Source of the DNA: Firmicutes bacterium UBA4874
Lineage (GTDB): Bacteria; Bacillota; Clostridia; Caldicoprobacterales; DTU083
Length of the DNA: 16,825 nucleotides
Direction of reading: 5' to 3'
Assembly (NCBI GenBank): GCA_002399435.1
Contig: DHDO01000073.1
Coordinates: 1 to 16,825, forward strand
In this document: positions 9,400 to 16,220 of the stretch, in pieces
Layout of the letters: every line of letters begins with the position of its first letter
How positions within the stretch are numbered: position 1 is the first letter of the stretch
Made by a program: the position numbers and the translations under genes
Notes under the pieces: model-generated
Told to the model about the DNA's origin: nothing
Database searches by the model: none
Seen by the model: the letters and a program-made list of their open reading frames with translations, nothing else

Positions 9400-9528
9400 G
9401 ATATTGATTTCCGCACAACTTGCCCTTACCACGATTAATTTACGAACAACATCCCCTTTACTGCGATCGATTTACAGACAATGTGTCCTTAGCCACGATG
9501 GATTTCCGGACAATGCGGCAATCCACCG
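9400..9528. repeat. 32-bp imperfect tandem repeat in the metI-metQ gap
   Basis: Units begin at 9400 (33 bp), 9433 (32 bp), 9465 (32 bp) and 9497 (partial). Each starts GAT and contains an ATTTNCG/ATTTACA segment, then ACAA, then CCTTA or a related string, and ends in CAC/TGC. The array fills most of the 170-bp gap and stops just upstream of the metQ ribosome binding site. It has no coding continuity and no obvious hairpin. Confidence 0.75.
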
Positions 9529-9550
9529 AGAGGTATCCGTGCTCCTTGTT

Positions 9551-10231
9551 TCAATGGGATGTTTTTTTAATGATCACGTTTCCGATAAACTGGATAATGG
9601 AGACCAGAACCAGTATCACGATAACGGAAACATAGGTGATATCCTGATAAAACCGATTATGTCCATATCGTATGACAAAGGAACCCAGGCCTCCTCCTCC
9701 CACAGCGCCGCCCATGGCCGTCAGGCCCAGTAAGCTGATGGCCGTTATGGTGGTGGAGCGCGCCAGGGCAGGGATGCTTTCCTTCAGATATACCCGGAAT
9801 ATGATTCCCAGGGGGGAGATCCCCATGGATTGAGCCGCTTCAATCAGCCCATGGTCAATATCCGTTAAGGCCATGTCCACCTGCCGGATAAAGAAGGGGG
9901 TACACCCCACCACCAGGGGAAAAATGGCTCCCTTCACTCCAATAAAGGTTCCCACAATCAGTTTGGTCAACGGGATCAGGGCGGTAATCAGGATCACAAA
10001 GGGGATCGATCGAAACAGATTGACCGCCTTATCAATGATCTGATGAATCACTTTGTTTTCCAGAATATTTCCCTCGCGGGTTACCACCAGGGCAATCCCC
10101 AGGATCAGACCTGCGGCAAAGGAAAACAGACCGGAAAGCAGGAGCATCTGCAGGGTTTCCTCTATGCTCCTCCAAAATTCTTCGGAATATTCCATCAGAT
10201 GTGGCAACCAGGTCCGCAATATCTCAGGCAC
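9551..10231 (-). CDS. metI: methionine ABC transporter permease
   Basis: A 226-residue integral membrane protein, the translocation subunit of MetNIQ. About five hydrophobic segments are visible, starting with LLLSGLFSFAAGLILGIALVV. The EAA coupling motif that contacts MetN is EAAQSMGISPLGIIFRVYLKES, followed by LLGLTAMGGAVGGGGLG, highly typical of MetI. The start is a GTG at 10231-10229 inside the end of metN, with GAGGTG 7 nt upstream, so the genes overlap by 8 bp. Confidence 0.95.
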   Translation of the reverse strand: MPEILRTWLPHLMEYSEEFWRSIEETLQMLLLSGLFSFAAGLILGIALVVTREGNILENKVIHQIIDKAVNLFRSIPFVILITALIPLTKLIVGTFIGVKGAIFPLVVGCTPFFIRQVDMALTDIDHGLIEAAQSMGISPLGIIFRVYLKESIPALARSTTITAISLLGLTAMGGAVGGGGLGSFVIRYGHNRFYQDITYVSVIVILVLVSIIQFIGNVIIKKTSH

Positions 10232-11258
10232 TTTTCATCACCTCAACTCTAATATCATGGTCCGTCAGAAATCGGACTGCAGAATTCTGATTCGCCGCGC
10301 TCCCGCTTAAAATAACAATCAGGGAACCCAAAACCGTATCCGACAGGACCTCCACATTTGCAAAAATAATGCTTGCTTCCACTTGGTATTCCCGTGAAAT
10401 CCACGAGATCATGGCCTCTTTCGTATGGGCACCGTAGAAATCCAGCCGGCAAAGCCGTTCTCCGTCCTTCAGCTGAACGATAGACGATTTTTCTTCCATC
10501 AGTTCATCGATACGGGGCAAATTGGAAGTCGTGCGGATAAAATCCTTTGTGATCTGCGCCTGTGGGCTGGAGAAAATTGAAAATACATCGTTCTGTTCCA
10601 CAACCCGTCCCTTGTCCATGACGGCGACCCGGTTGCATACCTCCTTGATCACACTCATTTCATGGGTGATCAGCACGATGGTCAGGCCCAGCTTCCTGTT
10701 CAGATCCTTCAGCAATTTCAGGATGGACTGGGTTGTCTGCGGGTCCAGGGCGGAAGTCGCCTCATCACACAACAGGATTCCGGGATCATTGGCCAGAGCC
10801 CTGGCTATGGCGACCCTTTGCTTCTGCCCGCCGGACAGCTGCGCCGGATAGGCCCGGGCCTTATCCGAAATGCCTGCCAGCTCCAGAAGGGAGCATACTT
10901 TTTCTTTCATCTCCCGCTTTTTGAGCCCTTTGTATTTCAATGGAAAAGCCACATTTCCAAAAACCGTTCTGGAGGCAAACAGGTTAAACTGCTGAAAGAT
11001 CATCCCGATTCTCTGCCTTTGCCGGCGCAGCTTTTTCTCATTCAATGCCGTCAGATCAATTCCCTCCAGGAGGACCTTCCCGCTGGTGGGATACTCCAGC
11101 AAATTGATGCATCGGACCAACGTGCTTTTGCCTGCGCCGCTGTAACCAATGACACCAAAAATATCTGATTTTTCAATCTCCAGATTCACATTCCGGATGG
11201 CCTGGACCGTTCCATTCCTTGAATGGAATGTCTTGGAAACATCAATGAGCTGAATCAT
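10224..11258 (-). CDS. metN: methionine ABC transporter ATP-binding protein
   Basis: A 344-residue ATPase that powers methionine import. The nucleotide-binding domain has Walker A GYSGAGKST (38-46), Q-loop Gln89 in MIFQQFNL, signature LSGGQKQRVAIARAL (141-155) and Walker B ILLCDEATSALD (161-172). The C-terminal part from about residue 260 matches the NIL/ACT-like domain that binds methionine and inhibits transport when the cell is replete. AGGAGGGG lies 4 nt before the ATG. It follows the M20 gene after 15 bp and overlaps metI. Confidence 0.96.
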   Translation of the reverse strand: MIQLIDVSKTFHSRNGTVQAIRNVNLEIEKSDIFGVIGYSGAGKSTLVRCINLLEYPTSGKVLLEGIDLTALNEKKLRRQRQRIGMIFQQFNLFASRTVFGNVAFPLKYKGLKKREMKEKVCSLLELAGISDKARAYPAQLSGGQKQRVAIARALANDPGILLCDEATSALDPQTTQSILKLLKDLNRKLGLTIVLITHEMSVIKEVCNRVAVMDKGRVVEQNDVFSIFSSPQAQITKDFIRTTSNLPRIDELMEEKSSIVQLKDGERLCRLDFYGAHTKEAMISWISREYQVEASIIFANVEVLSDTVLGSLIVILSGSAANQNSAVRFLTDHDIRVEVMKSA

Positions 11259-11273
11259 GAAACCCCTCCTTTC

Positions 11274-12473
11274 TTACACCTGAATATTCTGCGCTTTCAC
11301 ATTCGCCCTGTGCTGGATTTTTATTTCCCGCAGCAGCTCCGGATCCCGAAGGATATCCAAAGCTGTATGCGCAAGGACTTTTGCCCCCAGTCCTATGGCG
11401 CTCAGCCCCAGATCGCTTTTGGCAGCCTCCCGGAATGCAATGCTGTGCCCGGCGATATAATGGTCAGCTATTTTGATATGGGGCTGGATGGTGGGAACGA
11501 CCTGGCTGACATTTCCCACGTCTGTGGAGCCACCCCCCGTCTCTCTGTCCGCAGCATCCGGCACCGACTCCCCGTATCGGTTCAAATTCCTTTCATAGAC
11601 GGCATCGAATAAGGGAGTGGGAACAACATTGTCCACACTGTTCTGAAACAGCCCGAATTTATAGTCAGCGCCGGTCTGCAGGGCAGCGCCTTTTACAATG
11701 TTTTCAAACCGGGCATACAGGTCCTTTACCACGGGCTTCGATTTGGCCCGGAGATAAAACCTGGCGCTGGCGTAATCGGGAACCACATTGGCGGCCGTAC
11801 CACCATTGGTTATGACTCCGTGAATCCTTACATCATCGGTTACATGCTGCCGCAGGGCATTGGTGGCGCTGTAAACCTGCAGGACCGCATCCAGGGCATT
11901 GATCCCTTTCTCCGGTGCAGCTGCCGCATGGGCGGCCTTCCCAAAAAACTCCACATCCACAGGGTCGTTTGCCAGACTGGGAGTGGTGAGTCCGTGCTGA
12001 CATCCCGGGTGCGCTCCCAGGGCAATATCCACATCCCGAAAGAATCCTTCCCTTACAAAGCTGGCCTTCGCGCTGCCGTTTTCACCCCCTTCCTCTCCAG
12101 GTGTCCCATAAACCCTTACCTCCCCTCCGGTTTCATCAATCCATTCTTTCAGAAGAACGCCGGCCAGGGCCGAAGTGGTTCCAAACAGATTGTGGCCACA
12201 CGCATGGCCAATGCCGGGAAGGGCGTCGTATTCCGCAAAGAATACCACAACAGGACCCGATTTCGGGCTTCGAAACCTTGCGTCAAAACCCGTCCTGTGC
12301 CCGGCTACGCCCAATTTCACCTGAAAGCCTTCTTTCTCAAGCTGTTCCGCCAGAGTCTTGCTGGCAAAAAACTCATAGTTGCTGACCTCAGGCTTGCTGT
12401 GAATCTCCAAAGCCAGTTTTTGATAGTAAGGCAATTTTTTAGAAACTAATTCTTCCATTGATTCTTTTGACAT
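11274..12473 (-). CDS. M20-family metallo-amidohydrolase
   Basis: A 399-residue soluble di-metal hydrolase of the M20 peptidase/aminoacylase/AbgB group. Metal-binding and catalytic motifs are intact: YDALPGIGHACGHN (82-95), GTPGEEGGENG (123-133, with the Glu-Glu pair), GAHPGCQHG (153-161) and the late GHSIAFREA histidine. A dimerisation domain lies between the two catalytic halves. The ATG at 12473 is preferred to an in-frame start at 12503 because GGGGG lies 10 nt upstream and about 70 bp of AT-rich DNA separates it from the T-box terminator. Lying directly behind a Met-type T-box and ahead of metNIQ, it probably releases methionine from an N-acyl or similar precursor, or processes another sulfur amino-acid derivative. 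Substrate is inferred from context, not seen. Confidence 0.9.
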   Translation of the reverse strand: MSKESMEELVSKKLPYYQKLALEIHSKPEVSNYEFFASKTLAEQLEKEGFQVKLGVAGHRTGFDARFRSPKSGPVVVFFAEYDALPGIGHACGHNLFGTTSALAGVLLKEWIDETGGEVRVYGTPGEEGGENGSAKASFVREGFFRDVDIALGAHPGCQHGLTTPSLANDPVDVEFFGKAAHAAAAPEKGINALDAVLQVYSATNALRQHVTDDVRIHGVITNGGTAANVVPDYASARFYLRAKSKPVVKDLYARFENIVKGAALQTGADYKFGLFQNSVDNVVPTPLFDAVYERNLNRYGESVPDAADRETGGGSTDVGNVSQVVPTIQPHIKIADHYIAGHSIAFREAAKSDLGLSAIGLGAKVLAHTALDILRDPELLREIKIQHRANVKAQNIQV

Positions 12474-12542
12474 GAAACTTCCCCCTTTAAAATGAAACTG
12501 CAAAAAACAAGAATATAAAAGTACAAAATATAAAAATATAAC

Positions 12543-12577
12543 AAAAAAGCATGCCCTCCATAAAGGATGAGCATGCT
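12543..12577 (-). terminator. T-box-controlled rho-independent terminator
   Basis: On the minus strand AGCATGC and TCC pair with GGA and GCATGCT around a TTTAT loop, followed by TTTTTT (12548-12543). It competes with the antiterminator, which uses the palindromic ATGAGCATGCTCAT segment (12580-12567) and pairs AAGG with CCTT around the TGGTAAC bulge. Confidence 0.85.
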
Positions 12578-12811
12578 CATGTTACCACCTTATTTTATAT
12601 AAACCTCACGGCTTATACCTCTGAGAGTACTATCATACTCCGCCGCTGTAACGGGCGAACCCGAGGGCACTTACTTGAACTTCAGCGCCGTGACTCCAAG
12701 GCCATGTTCCCATTGCTTCCGTTTCTCTGCTCTCACCAGATGCAGATTCTCTGTAAAACTTCCCCAAAGGTACTCTTCTCTTCCAAGTCCTTAAACGATA
12801 TCAATTTATTA
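12543..12811 (-). promoter_or_regulatory. T-box leader, probably tRNA-Met responsive
   Basis: Read leftwards, the leader shows the AGAGAA element with a distal stem-loop CTGC-ATCTGGTGAGA-GCAG (GGUG loop, within 12752-12725), a specifier-loop segment GGGAACATGGCC, and the T-box sequence AAGGTGGTAAC at 12591-12581. The bulge reads TGGT, which pairs with a tRNA ending A-CCA. ATG is the best specifier; the competing register CAT (His) is disfavoured because bacterial tRNA-His normally has a C discriminator, which would require TGGG. The downstream metNIQ genes agree with Met. Expected behaviour: uncharged tRNA-Met stabilises the antiterminator and turns on M20-metNIQ. Stem II/III pairings were not fully resolved. 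Confidence 0.88.
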
Positions 12812-12817
12812 ACATGC

Positions 12818-12846
12818 ACTATACAGCAGATTCCTTCTTCTGTCAA
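12818..12846 (-). promoter_or_regulatory. promoter of the T-box-M20-metNIQ operon
   Basis: On the minus strand, consensus TTGACA (12846-12841), a 17-bp spacer and TATAGT (12823-12818) form a near-ideal vegetative promoter. Its -35 lies 22 bp from the -35 of the divergent GntR promoter. Confidence 0.88.
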
Positions 12847-12868
12847 GAAAATAATTTACATTTTTTCA

Positions 12869-12896
12869 TTGACAAATCGCGTCAACTGTATATACT
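12869..12896 (+). promoter_or_regulatory. promoter of the GntR-ABC operon
   Basis: TTGACA at 12869-12874 and TATACT at 12891-12896 with a 16-bp spacer. The -10 is overlapped by the inverted repeat at 12892-12911, consistent with repression. Confidence 0.8.
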
Positions 12897-12911
12897 GTAT
12901 ATGAACAGTAT
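12892..12911. promoter_or_regulatory. probable GntR operator (inverted repeat)
   Basis: ATACTGT (12892-12898), a 6-bp ATATGA spacer and ACAGTAT (12905-12911) form a perfect 7-bp inverted repeat over the -10 and start region. A partial extra half-site, ACTGTATAT, precedes it at 12885-12893. This is the expected position for autoregulation by a YtrA-type GntR repressor. The binding protein is inferred from proximity. Confidence 0.65.
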
Positions 12912-12931
12912 GATCGAAAGGTGGCGGACGA

Positions 12932-13306
12932 TTGGACATTTTGATATCGAATTCCAGTACGCAGCCGATCTATGAGCAAATCGCAGATCAGATCAAGGAT
13001 CAGATCATGAAGGGCGAGCTCACGGAGTCGGAACCTCTGCCTTCCATACGGAGTCTGGCAAGGGATCTTCACATCAGTGTGATTACCACGAAACGGGCTT
13101 ACGACGAGCTGGAAAAGGACGGATTTCTCGTGACGGTAGCCGGCAAGGGATCCTATGTCGCCGCGCAGAACAAGCAGCTGCTTCGGGAAAGCCGCATCAA
13201 AATCGTGGAGGAAAAGCTCACCGAGGCGGTGCTGGCTGCCAAATCCGCTGATTTAGACTTTGCAGAACTGGAAGAGATGCTTCGATTTTTTTATGAGGAG
13301 GGATAA
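12932..13306 (+). CDS. GntR-family regulator, YtrA subfamily
   Basis: A 124-residue DNA-binding repressor. The winged helix-turn-helix covers about residues 10-78 (IYEQIADQIKDQIMKGEL, LPSIRSLARDLHISVITTKRAYDELEKDGF, GKGSYVA). The C-terminal region after the wing is only about 45 residues, the short dimerisation tail that defines the YtrA subfamily, which usually controls a linked ABC exporter. The start is TTG at 12932 with AAGGTGG ending 8 nt upstream. It is 3 bp ahead of the ATPase gene. The likely target is the operator on its own promoter; relief by cell-wall antibiotics or peptides is known for some relatives but not shown here. Confidence 0.92.
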   Translation: MDILISNSSTQPIYEQIADQIKDQIMKGELTESEPLPSIRSLARDLHISVITTKRAYDELEKDGFLVTVAGKGSYVAAQNKQLLRESRIKIVEEKLTEAVLAAKSADLDFAELEEMLRFFYEEG

Positions 13307-13309
13307 GGA

Positions 13310-14179
13310 TTGGAAAACATTTTGGAAATCAGGAACCTGAAAAAAACCTTTGGAGATTTTACACTGGATAACATCAGCTTCTCCCTGCCAAAAGGCTTTA
13401 TTACCGGTTTTATCGGCCCCAACGGATCCGGGAAAACCACGACCATCAAGCTGATTATGAACCTGCTGAAAAAGGACAGCGGGGAAGTCCGGGTATTTGG
13501 ACTGGATCCTGTCCGACAGGAGAAGGAAATCAAGAACCGGATCGGATTTGTTTATGACGAGAGCCATTTTTATGAGGAACTGACGGTGGAAGAAATGAAG
13601 CGGATCATCGCACCCGTATATGATCAATGGGATGAGCAGCAGTTTCAAAGCTATGCCGCAAAGTTTGACCTGCCCGGGAATAAAAAAACGAAGGATCTTT
13701 CCCGGGGGATGAAGGTGAAGTTTTCCCTGGCCATCGCCCTTTCCCATCATGCCGATCTGCTGATCATGGATGAGCCCACTTCGGGATTGGACCCGGTGGT
13801 GCGCAGCGAAATTCTGGATATCCTGTATACCCTGATGCAGGATGAAAACAAGGGAGTGTTCTTTTCCACCCACATCACTTCCGATCTGGATCGGATTGCG
13901 GACTACATCGTCATGATATACAACGGAAGGATCCTGTTCTGCACACAGAAGGATGCTCTTATGGAGAACCATTCCATTATAAAGGGGAAGGCATCTCTCC
14001 TGGATACCGTCCGAAGTTCAGACCTGAAGGGCATCCGAAAGAGCAATTACGGATTTGAAGCCATGAGCACAACCAAGGAAACGACCGCGGCCTTTGCAAA
14101 GGCGGGGGCTGTGATCGATCCCCCCACCCTGGAAGATATTATGCTGTATTATACAAGAAAGGAGTCTTCCCGTGTTTAA
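13310..14179 (+). CDS. ABC transporter ATP-binding protein (YtrB-like)
   Basis: A 289-residue cytoplasmic ATPase. Walker A is GPNGSGKT (36-43), the signature is the variant LSRGM (130-134), and Walker B is LLIMDEP (150-156) followed by TSGLDPV. The H-loop is in FFSTHITSD. The C-terminal extension of about 80 residues has no recognised domain. Start is TTG at 13310 after GGAGGG. It forms an exporter-type unit with the downstream permease, whose GTG start lies inside its last codons (8-bp overlap). Substrate unknown. Confidence 0.92.
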   Translation: MENILEIRNLKKTFGDFTLDNISFSLPKGFITGFIGPNGSGKTTTIKLIMNLLKKDSGEVRVFGLDPVRQEKEIKNRIGFVYDESHFYEELTVEEMKRIIAPVYDQWDEQQFQSYAAKFDLPGNKKTKDLSRGMKVKFSLAIALSHHADLLIMDEPTSGLDPVVRSEILDILYTLMQDENKGVFFSTHITSDLDRIADYIVMIYNGRILFCTQKDALMENHSIIKGKASLLDTVRSSDLKGIRKSNYGFEAMSTTKETTAAFAKAGAVIDPPTLEDIMLYYTRKESSRV

Positions 14180-14843
14180 TCTGATTTGGAAAGATATTCT
14201 GATACAAAAGAAAACGCTGGTGTATATAGGATTTTATATTATTCTGTTTGGCATCACCTTTCAAAACATAATGGCCGATCCTTTTCCGGCCGTTGCCGTG
14301 GCGGTGACCTATCAGATGATTGCGACAGCCTGCAGTCATGAGGATAAGTCCGGGTCGGATATCCTATGGAACAGTATGCCGGTCAGCCGGGAAAAACTCG
14401 TCCTGTCCAAGTATCTGTCCATGTTTGTCTATACTCTCCTTGCCTCTCTGGGATATATGGCAGTTGCCGCTGTCGTCCATCTTACCCGGCTGCCCATAAA
14501 GGCGTCCCCCATCACCGCAGCCGGCATGGTGGGATCCATCATCGCCATTGCACTGATGAACGGGCTTTACCTCCCGGTGTATTTCAGGCTGGGCTTCATG
14601 AAAGCCAGGGTAGCGAGCTTTATTCTCTTCTTTGCCCTGTTCTTCGGCATCACCCTCGGCGTCAATGCCCTGCCGGAGGTAATCAAAAAGGCCCAGGGGA
14701 ATGCGGCACTGCGGGCAATCGTCTCAGCTCTTCAGAGTGCATCGGATCTGCAGGTATCCCTTTTGGTCCTGGGATTGGCTTTTGTTTTCCTGCTGGCCTC
14801 CTTTTGCCTTTCCGTAAAATTCTACAGGAACCGGGAGTTCTGA
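14172..14843 (+). CDS. ABC-2-type transporter permease (ABC2_membrane_5-like)
   Basis: A 223-residue membrane protein with about six hydrophobic segments (for example VYIGFYIILFGITFQNI, FVYTLLASLGYMAVAAVV, MVGSIIAIALMNGLYLPVYF, FILFFALFFGITLGV and the final LLVLGLAFVFLLASFCLSV). The cytoplasmic loop ATACSHEDKSGSDILWNSMPVSREKLVLSKYLS is typical of permeases paired with YtrA-type regulators. The start is GTG at 14172 with GGAG upstream. The stop lies inside a strong hairpin. Confidence 0.88.
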   Translation: MFNLIWKDILIQKKTLVYIGFYIILFGITFQNIMADPFPAVAVAVTYQMIATACSHEDKSGSDILWNSMPVSREKLVLSKYLSMFVYTLLASLGYMAVAAVVHLTRLPIKASPITAAGMVGSIIAIALMNGLYLPVYFRLGFMKARVASFILFFALFFGITLGVNALPEVIKKAQGNAALRAIVSALQSASDLQVSLLVLGLAFVFLLASFCLSVKFYRNREF

Positions 14844-14857
14844 CTCCCGTGTTCCTG
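14825..14857. terminator. hairpin between convergent operons
   Basis: CAGGAAC (14825-14831) pairs with GTTCCTG (14851-14857), and GGGAG (14833-14837) pairs with CTCCC (14844-14848). The permease TGA lies in the loop. T-tracts on both sides are weak, so it may act as a bidirectional but imperfect terminator or as an mRNA 3' stabiliser. Confidence 0.65.
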
Positions 14858-14868
14858 CAGAAAGTGTT

Positions 14869-15558
14869 TCATTTGACATGGATTTGATCCTTTATCGTAT
14901 TATAAGTATCTACGATATCTTGTTTCTCTGCCAATATGCCCCTGTTTTTCACGTCTTTATAAGTCAGGCTCTCATCCGGGTGAAACACCTCTTCCTTCCG
15001 GTTATCATTTAATGCATATTTACTGAAATAGGTTGATACAGGCACAAAGGTGATAGCCTCATCGTTTTTGTATTTGTAGCCTTTCGGTACCTCCAAATGC
15101 TTCAGGAAAAGGATATATTCCGTATCATCAAGCATAAGATTATAACCTGAACCGACTTCATATGTATCAAAATAAAACAAACTGGGCTCAAAAACATAAA
15201 TGGTTTCGGGCAAATTTACAGAGGACTCGTCTTTTATTATATTATGAATCCGGAATCCTGTTTTTAGTGCCTGATTATATACCTCCCGTTTGCCTTCCAC
15301 TTTTCCGGCAACGATCAGGTCGGACTTCCCGAAAAGCTCATCATAGTCATCGATATCGTTGTTAAAGTACTTTTTAATATCAATGGCTTCTGAAACAACG
15401 GGATCATTAAATTCCGACAGGGAAACTTGCGCATCGCCGCAGGACTCCAGATTCACACTGCTTTCCCGGAATGATTTCCTGGTCAGCAGCCCAAAGCACA
15501 GAGCTATAAGAATCAATGCGCCCATCGCGATGTACATCCTTCTTATAAATCGATTCAT
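14869..15558 (-). CDS. membrane-anchored extracytoplasmic protein of unknown function
   Basis: A 229-residue protein with an N-terminal anchor: basic MNRFIRRMY, one hydrophobic helix (AMGALILIALCFGLL), then a roughly 200-residue soluble part expected outside the membrane. The soluble part has a beta-rich core, SDLIVAGKVEGKREVYNQ...FRIHNIIKDE...ETIYVFEPSLFYF...YILFLKHL, a pattern like small beta-barrel or OB-like secreted domains. No catalytic motif is evident. The anchor contains a cysteine (ALCFG) but no convincing lipobox. The ATG overlaps the stop of the upstream ATPase gene (ATGA), so it is translationally linked and probably an accessory or immunity-like component of that ABC system. I do not recognise a named family. 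Confidence 0.75.
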   Translation of the reverse strand: MNRFIRRMYIAMGALILIALCFGLLTRKSFRESSVNLESCGDAQVSLSEFNDPVVSEAIDIKKYFNNDIDDYDELFGKSDLIVAGKVEGKREVYNQALKTGFRIHNIIKDESSVNLPETIYVFEPSLFYFDTYEVGSGYNLMLDDTEYILFLKHLEVPKGYKYKNDEAITFVPVSTYFSKYALNDNRKEEVFHPDESLTYKDVKNRGILAEKQDIVDTYNTIKDQIHVK

Positions 15559-16202
15559 GCCTTTTTCGCCTCTTCCGTCAGCTTCCCATCGATCACCCGA
15601 TAAATTTTATCGGCCAATATACTGATGTCTTCCTTGTTATGGCTTGCGATCAATATCGTTGCGCCTCTTTGATTTTCTTCCAGGAGAACCTGCCTTATCT
15701 GATCCACTCCTTCTGCATCCAGACCATTTGTGGGTTCATCCAATATGAGTAAGTCCGGCGATTCCATAATGGCCTGCGCAATAGCCAATCTTTGTTTCAT
15801 TCCCAATGAATATTTCCTGTATATACGCAAATCATCCTGTTTTAATCCAACCCGCTCAAGAGCACGATTAATCTCTTTTTTACCAATCAAGCCTTTGATC
15901 TTTGAAAGCAGCTCCAGATTTTCATACCCGGTCAGCTCATCCCAGAATCCAGGTGCTTCGATGGTAGCTCCCAGACTTTCCGGGAATGAAATGTCCTTAT
16001 GCAAAAGCTTGCCATCAACGGATATCGATCCTTCGTTAGGTTTTATCAAACCACAAATTGCCCGGAACAACATGGTTTTCCCGGAGCCGTTTTTCCCCAC
16101 AAACCCATAAATTTTTCCTTTCGCCAGTTGCAGATTGATATGGTCCAATATGATGTTTCCTTTTATTGTCTTTGAGTATTGCTTTACCTCAATATAGCTC
16201 AT
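15555..16202 (-). CDS. ABC transporter ATP-binding protein (BcrA-like)
   Basis: A 215-residue single-domain ATPase. Walker A is GKNGSGKT (36-43), the signature is YSLGMKQRLAIAQA, Walker B is LLILDEPTNGLD, and the H-loop is in LIASHNKED. Length and signature (SLGMKQRL) match the BcrA/lantibiotic-immunity type exporters. The ATG at 16202 is chosen over the in-frame GTG at 16217 because AGGAGGA lies 4-5 nt before it. It is 18 bp downstream of the permease and overlaps the anchored protein by 4 bp. Confidence 0.9.
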   Translation of the reverse strand: MSYIEVKQYSKTIKGNIILDHINLQLAKGKIYGFVGKNGSGKTMLFRAICGLIKPNEGSISVDGKLLHKDISFPESLGATIEAPGFWDELTGYENLELLSKIKGLIGKKEINRALERVGLKQDDLRIYRKYSLGMKQRLAIAQAIMESPDLLILDEPTNGLDAEGVDQIRQVLLEENQRGATILIASHNKEDISILADKIYRVIDGKLTEEAKKA

Positions 16203-16220
16203 ACAGATCCTCCTCACATA

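Noticed and set aside
12543..12811. SAM riboswitch or His-specific T-box as the control of the methionine operon
   Set aside because: The GGUG loop, T-box bulge and antiterminator/terminator pair identify a T-box. The TGGT bulge matches an A discriminator, which disfavours tRNA-His.
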